Below are positions 42,628 through 50,873 of a DNA stretch of 64,000 nucleotides, piece after piece. Position 1 is the first letter of the stretch; every line of letters begins with the position of its first letter. The DNA is from Taklimakanibacter sp021828105. Lineage in GTDB: Bacteria > Pseudomonadota > Alphaproteobacteria > Rhizobiales > Aestuariivirgaceae. The position numbers and the translations under genes were made by a program. Location: NCBI GenBank assembly GCA_021828105.1, contig JAKATG010000031.1, positions 6,683 to 70,682 on the forward strand, in the 5' to 3' direction. Under the pieces are notes generated by a model. The model was not told the DNA's origin. It did no database searches and saw only the letters and a list, made by a program, of their open reading frames with translations.

Positions 42628-43041
42628 TCAGGCCTCGCCGTCGTCACCGGCCAAGAGCTTCACCGCCAGCACGCCCAAGGCGATCGCGAGCGCGAAGACG
42701 AAACTCATGAAGACGAAGAGCGTCACGAAACCGGTAGCTTCATAGGTTGTCGCCGCAAGGCGGGCGCTGGGCCAGATCGCCATGACCGCGACGATGGCGA
42801 AGCAATAGAACGCGAGCTCCGTGAGAGAGGGCGATAAGAGCTCGCGTCCCGCACCCAGGGCTCCGAAGAGCGCCAGGGGCAGGAAAAGGAGAACGGCAGC
42901 CAAGAGGCTATCGGGCTGCAAGAGAAAGAGTGTGCAGGCGGCGGCCAACAAGGTCGCGAGCGCGCCGAGCGCGAGGAGGGAGCGCCCGCGGCTGACCCGG
43001 AGGCGCAGAGAGCCTCTATGCTGCGATAAGCGGATTTGCAT
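42628..43041 (-). CDS. Small four-helix membrane protein
   Basis: A 137-residue protein that starts with a basic segment (QIRLSQHRGSLRLRVSRGR) and then has four hydrophobic helices, the last being FVTLFVFMSFVFALAIALGV, with an acidic tail. The ATG at 43041 is chosen because it begins just before the basic segment; the frame continues to 43080. No family was recognised. Confidence 0.7.
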   Translation of the reverse strand: MQIRLSQHRGSLRLRVSRGRSLLALGALATLLAAACTLFLLQPDSLLAAVLLFLPLALFGALGAGRELLSPSLTELAFYCFAIVAVMAIWPSARLAATTYEATGFVTLFVFMSFVFALAIALGVLAVKLLAGDDGEA

Positions 43042-43236
43042 GCGCAAGCTCCCAACCGGGCCAAAGCCATGAGGCGCCAATAAAGGCGCCAGCCCGGATC
43101 GTTTTTCCGAGCTTATTCATGTATTTAGTCCGAAATCTCAGCGTTTGACGGGTCGTCAGATAGCCAGACTGACGCGATCACAGGAAGGTCACAATCCCCA
43201 TTTTGGGGAGGCCAACGAAGATTTGGGAGGTGCAAA

Positions 43237-43268
43237 GGGAAGAGCGCCTGTCCGTCGGCGTTCTTCCC
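43237..43268 (-). terminator. Terminator of the TPR protein gene
   Basis: GGGAAGAGCGCC and GGCGTTCTTCCC form a 12-bp stem with one mismatch and an 8-base loop, 13 bases past the stop of the TPR gene. On the minus strand it is followed by TTT. Confidence 0.65.
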
Positions 43269-43281
43269 TAACGTTAGAAAT

Positions 43282-43812
43282 TCAATTCACGCCGGTTTCG
43301 ATGTGCTCGGCCAGCTCCTGATATTCCTCGCAGGTCGTCCCGCAACGGCTGGCAATTTCATTCAGCTGCACTTTGGCGAGGTCGACCCGGCCGGCGGCCA
43401 CATAGCCTTCGCCCAGATATTCGCGGGCCAGGACGAAATTCGGATCGATTTCGAGGGCCTTATGATAGTAGCGGAAAGCTTCGTCGAAGCGGCCGGCTTT
43501 GCGGTGGCTATAGCCGATGTAATTCAGGACGCGTGGATCCTGCTTGTTGCTGACCAGTTCCAGCACCCCGATCGCCCAGTCATATTCGCCGGAAAGCGCC
43601 AAATTGCGGCCCTGCTGATACAGGTCCTCGTCGGGCAATACGCCAGGATTCTTCGGCTTGCATTTTCCATTCTTGACCACTTCGTTCTTCTTGCATTTCG
43701 GCTTCGGATTGGTGTCGCTGGTGCCGCCGCTATCCATGGCGAAAGAGGGAGCGACCGATGCCGCGCCGAAGGTCAAAGCAAGTATCGTGACCAAAACGAG
43801 ATGAATCTTCAT
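43282..43812 (-). CDS. Secreted TPR-repeat protein
   Basis: A 176-residue periplasmic protein with a signal peptide (VTILALTFGAASVAPSFA), a Lys/Cys-rich segment (KPKCKKNEVVKNGKCKPK) and then tetratricopeptide repeats: QQGRNLALSGEYDWAIGVLE, VLNYIGYSHRKAGRFDEAFR and VLAREYLGEGYVAAGRVDLA. The repeats form a helical scaffold that binds other proteins. Two cysteines near the end (SRCGTTCEEY) may form a disulfide. It stands alone with its own terminator. Confidence 0.85.
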   Translation of the reverse strand: MKIHLVLVTILALTFGAASVAPSFAMDSGGTSDTNPKPKCKKNEVVKNGKCKPKNPGVLPDEDLYQQGRNLALSGEYDWAIGVLELVSNKQDPRVLNYIGYSHRKAGRFDEAFRYYHKALEIDPNFVLAREYLGEGYVAAGRVDLAKVQLNEIASRCGTTCEEYQELAEHIETGVN

Positions 43813-44028
43813 AACCTGTCCTCCAGGGGAAATACGAGACTATTACGTTTCCGGACGCATTTACATTCCACGCCCCAAAAGGCCGTCTGTTTCAGGATCC
43901 TTACCACAGATATCCGACATGCGGATGTCATGAACCCGTGATGAACCCGCCATTCAGGCCAGGCTAACAGCGACTTTGCCATCCTCCCGCCATCGATCGG
44001 ACACGATCGCCAATTGCTGGAGGTTCCT

Positions 44029-44424
44029 ATGAATAAGCTTTCTAAGTTCTCGCTCGCCGTCTTTGGCGGTGTGAGCGTGCTTATGCTGGCCGTCCCGGCG
44101 GATGCAGCGACCGGCCGCGTGAAGTTCCGCGCTTCGGTCGACGAGATTCGCCGCTACTGCGAGCGTCTCGACGAAGATTTCTGGCGTACCGAACGCACCT
44201 ATGGCTGCGGCAACAAGGTCGGCTGTTATGGCGGCAAGTGTACGGCGAAGTTCCGGAGCCCGCCTCCTCCGCCTCCGCCTCCGCCCCCCTTGTTTGCGCG
44301 GGATGGAAGCGGCAACGGCGGTGGTGGCCAGGGCGGTCAAACTGCCGGCGGCGGGCGTGGCGACGGCAATAGCAACGGCAATAGCAACGGTAGGGGCAGT
44401 TCCTCTGCCGGTGGCCCGAACTGA
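44029..44424 (+). CDS. Small secreted protein with polyproline tract and Gly/Asn-rich tail
   Basis: A 131-residue protein with a signal peptide (MNKLSKFSLAVFGGVSVLML, cleaved near ADA-AT), a cysteine-containing region with RRYCERLDEDFWRTERTY and CGNKVGCYGGKC, a run of ten prolines, and a tail made of Gly, Asn and Ser. GGAGG is six bases before the ATG. The tail is low-complexity and probably unfolded; the proline run may act as a spacer. No function is known to me; related small secreted proteins with the CYGGKC-type ending occur in Rhizobiales. Confidence 0.75.
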   Translation: MNKLSKFSLAVFGGVSVLMLAVPADAATGRVKFRASVDEIRRYCERLDEDFWRTERTYGCGNKVGCYGGKCTAKFRSPPPPPPPPPPLFARDGSGNGGGGQGGQTAGGGRGDGNSNGNSNGRGSSSAGGPN

Positions 44425-44438
44425 TCGGGAATGAAGCA

Positions 44439-44472
44439 GGTCCGGATCACGATCATGTCGCTGATCCGGACC
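44439..44472. terminator. Stem-loop between convergent genes
   Basis: GGTCCGGATCA pairs exactly with TGATCCGGACC (11 bp, 12-base loop). It lies between the stops of two convergent genes, so it can end transcription from both sides, although neither side has a strong T-run. Confidence 0.6.
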
Positions 44473-44476
44473 CGTT

Positions 44477-44749
44477 CTATTTGGCAGGATTCCGGTAATC
44501 CAGGATCTTGACCACCAGGACGGCCAGGAAGACCGCGGCGACGGTTGCAATCAGCAGAATATCTCCCGTCGGCGCCATGGTGACGAGATTCTTGGCCTCG
44601 GCCGCAAGGAAGCCGGCTTGCGAGGGGACGGCGCTGACGATCATCAGCACGATGATCGCGGCAATGAGGCCCAAGGCAAAGACGCCCATGACCAGATGGG
44701 TGCGCGCCGCGAAGTCGCGATAGCGCTCTATGACCTGTCTTGCCCGCAT
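44477..44749 (-). CDS. Small two-helix membrane protein
   Basis: A 90-residue protein with two hydrophobic helices (VMGVFALGLIAAIIVLMIVS and ILLIATVAAVFLAVLVVKIL) joined by a periplasmic or cytoplasmic loop with EAKNLVTMAPTGD. It starts MRARQVIERYRDFAART. It is preceded by 125 bases without a gene. Function unknown. Confidence 0.68.
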   Translation of the reverse strand: MRARQVIERYRDFAARTHLVMGVFALGLIAAIIVLMIVSAVPSQAGFLAAEAKNLVTMAPTGDILLIATVAAVFLAVLVVKILDYRNPAK

Positions 44750-44874
44750 GCTTGCCGTCCAATCCCGAAATCCAACGATCCAATGAAGTTCATATGAGAA
44801 AGCTTTGTGCGCGCTTAAGGCCGAGCCTGTGGCGAAATGATGTTATTCCGTTAACGGAGGATTAAGCGGCCCGA

Positions 44875-46044
44875 TCACGCGCGTGGATCGAAGTCGTAGA
44901 TCCACGCCATGCGATCGAGGAAGCGGGCCGGGTCGGTCATCCGCAACACCGCGTTCCGGGCGATGCGCAGTGGGCCGCCCGCATGATAGGCACGAGCGAG
45001 GCGTAGCGAAGACTGGGCGATGCGCCGGGTTCGTGGCTTGCGTAAAGCCTCATAGGCACTGAAGGCGTGGGCGATGCTGTCGGCGCGTTCGGCTGCGCGG
45101 GCGAGCGTGACCGCATCTTCGAGCGCCATGGCGGCCCCTTGCGCAAGATAGGGCAAAGCCGCATGTGCGGCATCGCCGATGAGGGTCGTCCGGTTGCGCG
45201 ACCAGCTTGTGACAGGCGCCAGATCGGCGGCCGCCCATTTGTGCCAGGGCGAGGAGATCGCCAGGACCTGAAACAGATCCGGATGGATCTTGGCGAAATG
45301 CGCCATGATTTCCTGGCGGGCCGCCGGCGCCGACCAGTCCTCGCTTTCCCAGCGCCCGTCCATGGCGGCAACGATATTGAGCGCCTTGCCGCCTCTCACC
45401 GGATAGTGCACGACATGGCCGCGCCGGCAGAGCCAGAGCGTTATGGCCGCCAGGTGCTCCGGCATGGGCCGGTCGAAAGATGTCAGCGCCCGGTGCAGGA
45501 TCTGATCGTGCTTGCGGAGCGCACCCTCCTGGCCGAGGCTTCGGCGGACGGCCGACCTTATGCCATCGGCGCCCAGCAGGGCTTCGCCGCGCTCCGACCC
45601 GGCCGGGGTCGTGATCTCGACATAACCACCCTTGTCGGCGACACTCGTCACTTCCGCATTCATCGCCAGTTCTATACCGGCATGCTGCTTGGCCCGCTCC
45701 GCCAGCCCGGCCAGGAGGTCGGCCCGGTGGATGACCCGGTAGGGCTCGCCGAAACGCCGTTCGAATTCGGCACCCAGCGCAATCTCCTGGAGGATTCTGC
45801 CGCTATGGCCGTCGCGAATGAGAATCCTGGGCGGTGCGAAGCTCGCCGGCGCGACGCACTCCCAGACATCGAGATATTTGAGCGCCCTGACGGCATTGGG
45901 GCCGATCTGCAGCCCGGCGCCGACAGTCTCGAAGGCGCCCGCCTTCTCGAGCAGGCGGGCTGCACGGCCGCTGCGAGTGAGGGCAAGAGCGCTGGCAAGT
46001 CCAGCGATGCCGCCGCCGGCGATGAGAATCGGATGACTGGGCAT
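44875..46044 (-). CDS. FAD-dependent aromatic monooxygenase (salicylate hydroxylase-like)
   Basis: A 389-residue class A flavoprotein monooxygenase. The dinucleotide motif is LIAGGGIAGLASALAL, the DG motif LGADGIRSAVRRSLG and the GD motif LIGDAAHAALPYLAQGAAMA, followed by LEDAVTLA. These match salicylate and 3-hydroxybenzoate hydroxylases. The ATG at 46044 is chosen because the GxGxxG motif then begins at residue 10; a long upstream frame is antisense to the OsmC gene. It is divergent from that gene, with 66 bases between. The aromatic substrate is unknown. Confidence 0.9.
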   Translation of the reverse strand: MPSHPILIAGGGIAGLASALALTRSGRAARLLEKAGAFETVGAGLQIGPNAVRALKYLDVWECVAPASFAPPRILIRDGHSGRILQEIALGAEFERRFGEPYRVIHRADLLAGLAERAKQHAGIELAMNAEVTSVADKGGYVEITTPAGSERGEALLGADGIRSAVRRSLGQEGALRKHDQILHRALTSFDRPMPEHLAAITLWLCRRGHVVHYPVRGGKALNIVAAMDGRWESEDWSAPAARQEIMAHFAKIHPDLFQVLAISSPWHKWAAADLAPVTSWSRNRTTLIGDAAHAALPYLAQGAAMALEDAVTLARAAERADSIAHAFSAYEALRKPRTRRIAQSSLRLARAYHAGGPLRIARNAVLRMTDPARFLDRMAWIYDFDPRA

Positions 46045-46110
46045 TAACGCACTTATCTCCGATCGGCTGATCTCGTACAATTCACCGGGACAGAATTCGA
46101 AAGGTGCAGA

Positions 46111-46617
46111 ATGCAAGCAACGGAACTCAAGGCTCTCCAGGCCCCCCTCAAGGAGCTCTATCGCCAGGACGGCAAGGCGGCGCTCATCACGCTCAAGGCC
46201 GAGGGCCGTATCGGCGAAGGCGTTACCTGCTCGGTCGACACGGCAAAAGCGCTGGTCGAGGCGGGGCTTCATCCGGCGACCGGCGGCTCGGGCGTCCATG
46301 CCTGCTCGGGGGATATGCTTCTCCAGGCGCTGGTCGCCTGTGCCGGCGTCACCCTCAATGCGGTGGCGACCGCCCTCGGCCTCGATATAGGCGAAGCCAG
46401 CGTCAAGGCGGAAGGCGATCTCGACTTTCGCGGGACCTTGGGCGTCGCCAAGGAGGCGCCGGTCGGCTTCCGCGACATCCGCCTCACCTTCGACATCCAG
46501 GGGAAGCTCGACGAGGAGCAGAAATCGAGCCTGATCAAGCTCACGGAGCGCTATTGCGTGGTCTACCAGACGCTGCGCAACCCGCCGCCCGTCGCGGTAA
46601 ACGCCCATTGGGGGTGA
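46111..46617 (+). CDS. OsmC family protein (both cysteines present)
   Basis: A 168-residue OsmC/Ohr-superfamily protein with both redox cysteines: Cys77 in LLQALVACAGVTLNAVA and Cys149 in LTERYCVVYQTL. It therefore fits a thiol-dependent hydroperoxide reductase, unlike the single-cysteine OsmC protein at 3191-3703. The ATG at 46111 has AAGG about nine bases upstream. It is divergent from the FAD monooxygenase and is followed by two palindromic hairpins. Confidence 0.88.
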   Translation: MQATELKALQAPLKELYRQDGKAALITLKAEGRIGEGVTCSVDTAKALVEAGLHPATGGSGVHACSGDMLLQALVACAGVTLNAVATALGLDIGEASVKAEGDLDFRGTLGVAKEAPVGFRDIRLTFDIQGKLDEEQKSSLIKLTERYCVVYQTLRNPPPVAVNAHWG

Positions 46618-46626
46618 TCCGCCTAG

Positions 46627-46741
46627 ATCACGATGAGTTTGGATTGAGTCAATCCAAACTCATTAACGTGATCGATTCTTATATTTTAGCGCGGGATTCT
46701 CGCGAAAAACCGGTACCCACTTTTTCGCATCCCGCGCTAAG
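46627..46741. repeat. Pair of extragenic palindromes
   Basis: The first hairpin pairs GATCACG with CGTGATC and ATGAGTTTGGATT with AATCCAAACTCAT (loop GAGTC) at 46627-46674. The second pairs TTAGCGCGGGAT with ATCCCGCGCTAA and inside it GCGAAAAA with TTTTTCGC at 46687-46741. Both are typical of rhizobial intergenic repeat families. They fill the space between the OsmC gene and the aminotransferase gene. Confidence 0.8.
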
Positions 46742-46826
46742 GGAATGTCGCCATGACAATGGGACCCTTGCGGTCGGGCGGTGGCGGCGCTACCAGATGC
46801 CCGCGCCAAAACCAGGGATCATTGGA

Positions 46827-48029
46827 ATGGGCTTTATCTCAGACTCGCTGAACCGCATCCAACCGTCGGCCACCATTTCCATCTCCAACAAGGCGATGGC
46901 GCTCAAGGCCGAGGGCCGCGACATCATCGGCCTGTCGGCGGGCGAGCCCGATTTCGACACGCCGGACAATATCAAGGAAGCGGCGATCACGGCCATCCGC
47001 AAGGGTTACACGAAATACACCAATGTCGACGGCATCCCTGAGCTCAAGAAGGCGATCGTCGCCAAATTCAAGCGCGAGAACGGACTCGACTACAAGGTCT
47101 CCCAGGTCTCGGTCGGCACCGGGGGAAAGCAGATTCTTTTCAACGCCTTGCTGGCGACGGTGAATCCAGGAGATGAAGTCATCATCCCGGCCCCTTACTG
47201 GGTGAGCTATCCCGATATCGTGATGCTGGCGGGCGGCAAGCCGGTCTTCGTCGAGACGACGATCGAGCACGGCTTCAAGCTACAGCCGGAGCAGCTCGAG
47301 CGCGCCATCACGCCGAAGACCAAGTGGTTTATCTTCAACTCGCCCTCCAACCCGAGCGGAGCCGCCTATTCGAAGCCTGAGCTCAAGAAGGTCACCGACG
47401 TGCTGGCAAAGCATCCGCATGTCTGGGTGCTGACCGACGACATGTACGAGCATCTCGTCTATGACGACTTCGTCTTCGCCACACCGGCCCAGGTCGAGCC
47501 GACGCTCTATGAGCGGACCTTGACCATGAATGGCGTGTCGAAGGCCTATTGCATGACCGGCTGGCGCATCGGCTATGGCGCGGGACCGGAGCCCCTGATC
47601 AAGGCGATGTCGAAGCTCCAGTCGCAGTCGACCTCGAATCCATCCTCGATCGCGCAATGGGCGGCGGTCGAGGCGCTCAACGGGCCGCAGGATTTCATCC
47701 CGGCCAACAACAAGGTGTTCAAGGAGCGGCGCGATCTCGTCGTCTCGATGCTCAACCAGGCGAAGGGCCTCTCTTGCCCGACGCCGGAAGGCGCCTTCTA
47801 TGTCTATCCCTCCTGCAAAGCCGCCATTGGCAAGACGGCGCCCTCCGGCAATGTCATCAAGACGGACGAGGATTTCGTGACCGAGCTGCTGGCGGCGGAA
47901 GGTGTTGCCGCCGTCCATGGCGCGGCCTTCGGCACATCGCCGTTCTTCCGCATCTCCTATGCGACGGCGACCGATGTACTGGAAGACGCCTGCCGGCGCG
48001 TCCAGCGTTTCTGCGGCAATTTGAGGTGA
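46827..48029 (+). CDS. Aspartate aminotransferase (class I, rhizobial AatA/AatB type)
   Basis: A 400-residue PLP enzyme that transfers the amino group between aspartate and 2-oxoglutarate. The substrate arginine region is GLSAGEPDFDTP at the start, the PLP-lysine lies in NGVSKAYCMTGWRIGYG, and the phosphate-binding FNSPSNPSGAAYS is present. The sequence follows the rhizobial aspartate aminotransferases closely in my memory. The ATG at 46827 has AGGGA upstream; the longer open frame runs through the repeat region and is not credible. It is followed six bases later by a DUF1993 gene. Confidence 0.92.
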   Translation: MGFISDSLNRIQPSATISISNKAMALKAEGRDIIGLSAGEPDFDTPDNIKEAAITAIRKGYTKYTNVDGIPELKKAIVAKFKRENGLDYKVSQVSVGTGGKQILFNALLATVNPGDEVIIPAPYWVSYPDIVMLAGGKPVFVETTIEHGFKLQPEQLERAITPKTKWFIFNSPSNPSGAAYSKPELKKVTDVLAKHPHVWVLTDDMYEHLVYDDFVFATPAQVEPTLYERTLTMNGVSKAYCMTGWRIGYGAGPEPLIKAMSKLQSQSTSNPSSIAQWAAVEALNGPQDFIPANNKVFKERRDLVVSMLNQAKGLSCPTPEGAFYVYPSCKAAIGKTAPSGNVIKTDEDFVTELLAAEGVAAVHGAAFGTSPFFRISYATATDVLEDACRRVQRFCGNLR

Positions 48030-48035
48030 GCACCC

Positions 48036-48539
48036 ATGATGTATGATGCGTCGGTTCCGGTCTTCATCCACTTCCTCAATGGCCTCGCGGCGCTGCTGCG
48101 CAAGGCCGAAGTGCATGTGCAGGCCAAGAAGCTTGATCCCAATGCCTTCCTTCTCGCCCGCCTGTTTCCGGACATGTTCACCTTCACCAAGCAGGTGCAG
48201 CTCGCCTGCGATTTCGCCAAGGGCACGAGCGCCCGGATCGCCGGCGTCACCGCCCCCAGCCATCCGGACGACGAGAAGAGCTTCGATGAACTCCATGAGC
48301 GCATCCGCAAGACGATCGATTTCCTGCGCGGCCTGAATAAGGAACAGTTCGCCGAGGCCGCCGACAGGGCGGTCACCTTCAAGGCGGCGGGCAAGGATCT
48401 GACCGTCAAGGGTGCGCAGTACCTCTCCAATGTCGGCCTGCCGAATTTCTATTTCCATGTGACGACCGCCTATGGGCTTTTGCGCCACAATGGCGTCGAG
48501 ATCGGCAAAGGCGATTTCCTGGCCCGCAGCCTGAGCTGA
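48036..48539 (+). CDS. DUF1993 family protein
   Basis: A 167-residue mainly helical protein of the DUF1993 family, related to the DinB-like four-helix bundles. Family marks are VPVFIHFLNGLAALLRKAE at the start, FPDMFTFTKQVQLACDFAKG in the middle, and NFYFHVTTAYGLLRHNGVEIG near the end, where His can bind metal. Function is unknown. It begins six bases after the aminotransferase stop and is probably co-transcribed; it is convergent with the AraC gene. Confidence 0.86.
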   Translation: MMYDASVPVFIHFLNGLAALLRKAEVHVQAKKLDPNAFLLARLFPDMFTFTKQVQLACDFAKGTSARIAGVTAPSHPDDEKSFDELHERIRKTIDFLRGLNKEQFAEAADRAVTFKAAGKDLTVKGAQYLSNVGLPNFYFHVTTAYGLLRHNGVEIGKGDFLARSLS

Positions 48540-48540
48540 A

Positions 48541-49389
48541 TCAGCTCCTCCGGAAGGCCTGCGGGGTCATGCCGATGATTTCGCGGAAACGGGCGTTGAA
48601 GGTCGACAGATCGCCGAAGCCCGCGGCGAAGGCGACCGCGGCAACCGGTGCCGTTGATGTCTTCAGCGCCATCGCCGCGCGCCGCATACGCAGGTTGAGC
48701 AGGAGCTGATAAGGGGTCACGCCGAGGACCTCTCTGAAGGTGCGCAGGAAGTGATAGCGGCTCATACGCGCCACTTGCGCCAGGTCGCCGAGACCCAGAG
48801 GCATGTCGGCACGCTCCTCGATATAACGCACCGCGTCGCTCACGCGTTGCCGGTCGCGCGCAGGTGCATCGGCCCTGTGGGGCGTGCCGTCGGTGAGAGT
48901 CTCGAGCACCCCTTCGGCGAGGCCGATCGACAGTTCCTCCAGCCGTAGCGGACCTTCGTCGTGGCGCCCTGCCTCCGCCTTTACGACGAGCCCCGCCAGC
49001 TTGCGCCAAGCCGGAAGCATGGTGGTCGGGAAGCGGAAGCGGTGCGAGCCTGCGGCCGTCGTCGCGATCTCTTCGAAGAACGGGCGCGAGAAATTGAAGG
49101 ACAGGCAATGATCGCCCGTCCCATGCTCATGGCCGCATTCGAAACAGGCGCCGGCATTGCCGAGCAGCAGCGATCCCGGATACATCAGCGCCCGTTCGCC
49201 GTCGCTGCGATAGACGAAGGAGCCGGCAAGGACGACGGCGATCGCCACATCCTCATGCTGCTCCTCGAAAGCGCGATGCTCGGGCCCCAATGTGCAGATC
49301 ACGTCGCTGACACACCAGCCTTCGCCCTTGGCCAGGATGCGGGCCGCAGGCGGGCGTGGTGGGGTGTCGGGAAGGGCTGCGCTGGCCAT
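48541..49389 (-). CDS. AraC family transcriptional regulator
   Basis: A 282-residue regulator with an amino-terminal cupin-like sensor part (EEQHEDVAIAVVLAGSFVYR, then a CFECGHEHGTGDHC segment rich in Cys and His) and a carboxy-terminal double HTH of the AraC type: LGLGDLAQVARMSRYHFLRT and VAAVAFAAGFGDLSTFNARF. The Cys/His segment could bind a metal. It is divergent from a VOC-family gene at 49480, which is its most likely nearby target. The ATG at 49389 begins just before the sensor part; the longer frame is antisense to the VOC gene. Confidence 0.9.
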   Translation of the reverse strand: MASAALPDTPPRPPAARILAKGEGWCVSDVICTLGPEHRAFEEQHEDVAIAVVLAGSFVYRSDGERALMYPGSLLLGNAGACFECGHEHGTGDHCLSFNFSRPFFEEIATTAAGSHRFRFPTTMLPAWRKLAGLVVKAEAGRHDEGPLRLEELSIGLAEGVLETLTDGTPHRADAPARDRQRVSDAVRYIEERADMPLGLGDLAQVARMSRYHFLRTFREVLGVTPYQLLLNLRMRRAAMALKTSTAPVAAVAFAAGFGDLSTFNARFREIIGMTPQAFRRS

Positions 49390-49479
49390 GCGCAAAAATA
49401 GCAATTTTCCCCAAGCCGGCCAATCGCCGACAGGCTTAGATGCCCCACACTGCTGACATTTTCTGAAGGAGATTTTCCT

Positions 49480-49863
49480 ATGCTCGATCATGTCTCGATA
49501 GGGGTGCGCGATGTCGCGGCCGCCAAGCGCTTTTACGATGCGGCCTTGAAGCCCTTGGGCTATGCCTGCCTCAGCGACAGCCCGGGCTCGCTCGGCTATG
49601 GCAGCGGCAGTGTCACCCTGTGGATCAGCGAAAGCGACCGTCCGGTTCCGGCGGATGAGAAATCGGGCCTGCATTTCTGCTTTGCGGCGCCGAACCGGGA
49701 AAGCGTCCAGGCCTTCCACAAGGCGGCACTGGCCAAGGGGGGACGCGACAATGGCAAGCCCGGATTGCGCGCCGATTACGGGGCGGATTACTACGCGGCC
49801 TTCGTGATCGATCCGGAAGGCTACCGGCTCGAAGCCTATTGCGGCAAGCCGGCGAAAGGCTGA
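49480..49863 (+). CDS. VOC family protein (glyoxalase/bleomycin resistance fold)
   Basis: A 127-residue vicinal-oxygen-chelate protein. It opens MLDHVSIGVRDVAAAKRFYD and ends FVIDPEGYRLEAYC, so metal ligands His4 and Glu near residue 119 are visible. Such proteins are lyases, dioxygenases or binding proteins for small toxic compounds. GAAGGAG is about eight bases before the ATG. It is followed four bases after its stop by a SnoaL-like gene, and is divergent from the AraC regulator. Confidence 0.9.
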   Translation: MLDHVSIGVRDVAAAKRFYDAALKPLGYACLSDSPGSLGYGSGSVTLWISESDRPVPADEKSGLHFCFAAPNRESVQAFHKAALAKGGRDNGKPGLRADYGADYYAAFVIDPEGYRLEAYCGKPAKG

Positions 49864-49867
49864 AGTG

Positions 49868-50314
49868 ATGAGCGAGACGGAGGCGATGCGCCAGCTCAAG
49901 GCGTTGAACGCTCGATTCATCCATAATTTCGTGACCAACGACGTCGCATCGCACGATGCCATCACGCACCGGGATTTCGTCTATGTATCCACCGAGGGTC
50001 TGCGGCGGGGCCGGGACGAATATCTGAAGCGCTGGGCGACCGGCTTCAATCCGGACGTCATCGTCTATTGGGACTACCGCGATGAGCGCATCACGCTGTT
50101 CGGCGATGTCGCCCTTATCTGGTCGGTCAACAAGCATGTGATGGTCTCGGGCGGTGAGGAAGTCGCCGGGATGACCGGCTATACCGACACCTATCTTCGC
50201 GATGGCGGAGACTGGAAATGCATCCAGGCCCAACTGGTGCCGGTGTCCCGGGACAACTATCCGCCGGATCAGACGATCGTGCGGAAATACGTCAAAGGCA
50301 AGGTGCAGGCATAA
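49868..50314 (+). CDS. SnoaL-like / DUF4440 domain protein
   Basis: A 148-residue protein of the NTF2-like fold (SnoaL/DUF4440). The typical pattern is helix, then ATHRDFVYVSTEG-type strand, DEYLKRWATGF, and DTYLRDGGDWKCIQAQLVPV at the end. Members are small enzymes or binding domains of unknown substrate. The start is ATG at 49868, with a GTG directly before it. It is translated right after the VOC gene and probably belongs to the same operon. Confidence 0.82.
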   Translation: MSETEAMRQLKALNARFIHNFVTNDVASHDAITHRDFVYVSTEGLRRGRDEYLKRWATGFNPDVIVYWDYRDERITLFGDVALIWSVNKHVMVSGGEEVAGMTGYTDTYLRDGGDWKCIQAQLVPVSRDNYPPDQTIVRKYVKGKVQA

Positions 50315-50336
50315 GGCAAAATAACGAGTCAATTGA

Positions 50337-50364
50337 ATCCGTTAGGCGCAAGTCCTAAACGGAT
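50337..50364 (+). promoter_or_regulatory. Stem-loop in the leader of the GNAT gene
   Basis: ATCCGTTAGG pairs with CCTAAACGGAT (one bulged A, loop CGCAAGT). It ends six bases before the ATG, so it can act either as a weak terminator of the upstream operon or as a leader structure that limits ribosome access. Confidence 0.4.
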
Positions 50365-50369
50365 AGGTG

Positions 50370-50873
50370 ATGACCGCGATCGCACCTGAAGAACCGGAGC
50401 AGCGTCAACAAGTGCTGGCGCTCAACCGGCTGGCGTTCGAAGGCGAAGACGAGGCGCGGATCATCGAAGCCTTGAGTCGTGGTGGCCTTTGCGTGCTCTC
50501 GCTCGTCGCGGTTGATGGCGCGACGATCACCGGCCATATCCTGTTCAGCCGTCTCGCAGTCGAAGTGGATGGCCGCCAGATCAAGACTGTGGCGCTTGCG
50601 CCGATGGCGGTGCTGCCGGCCTATCAGGGCAAAGGCATCGGCTCGGCCCTCATCCGGCGCGGCCTCGCGCTGCTGGCGGCGCGGGATGTCGAGGCCGTTA
50701 TCGTGGTCGGACATACGGGCTTCTATCAGCGCTTCGGCTTCGCGGCGGAACGGGTGCGCCATATCGCAAGCCCGTTCCAGGGGCACGACGCCTATATGGG
50801 ACTCGAGCTCAAGCCCGGCGCGCTCGCCGGCAAACAGGGAACGTGCCGTTACCCGGAAGCCTTCGCGCTCTGA
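50370..50873 (+). CDS. GNAT family N-acetyltransferase
   Basis: A 167-residue acetyltransferase of the GNAT fold, similar to YhbS-type proteins. The acetyl-CoA binding motif is LAPMAVLPAYQGKGIGSALI, followed by VIVVGHTGFYQRFGFAAE. It acetylates an unknown amine. ATG at 50370 or the adjoining GTG at 50367 can start it; a stem-loop lies just before. It converges on tctA, overlapping its 3' end by 25 bases. Confidence 0.88.
   Translation: MTAIAPEEPEQRQQVLALNRLAFEGEDEARIIEALSRGGLCVLSLVAVDGATITGHILFSRLAVEVDGRQIKTVALAPMAVLPAYQGKGIGSALIRRGLALLAARDVEAVIVVGHTGFYQRFGFAAERVRHIASPFQGHDAYMGLELKPGALAGKQGTCRYPEAFAL

Noticed and set aside
46104..46826. Long upstream extension of the aminotransferase frame
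   Set aside because: It crosses the OsmC gene in another frame and two palindromic repeats; the family start is at 46827.
49390..49965. Upstream extension of the AraC frame
   Set aside because: It is antisense to the VOC gene and lacks resemblance to any sensor domain.
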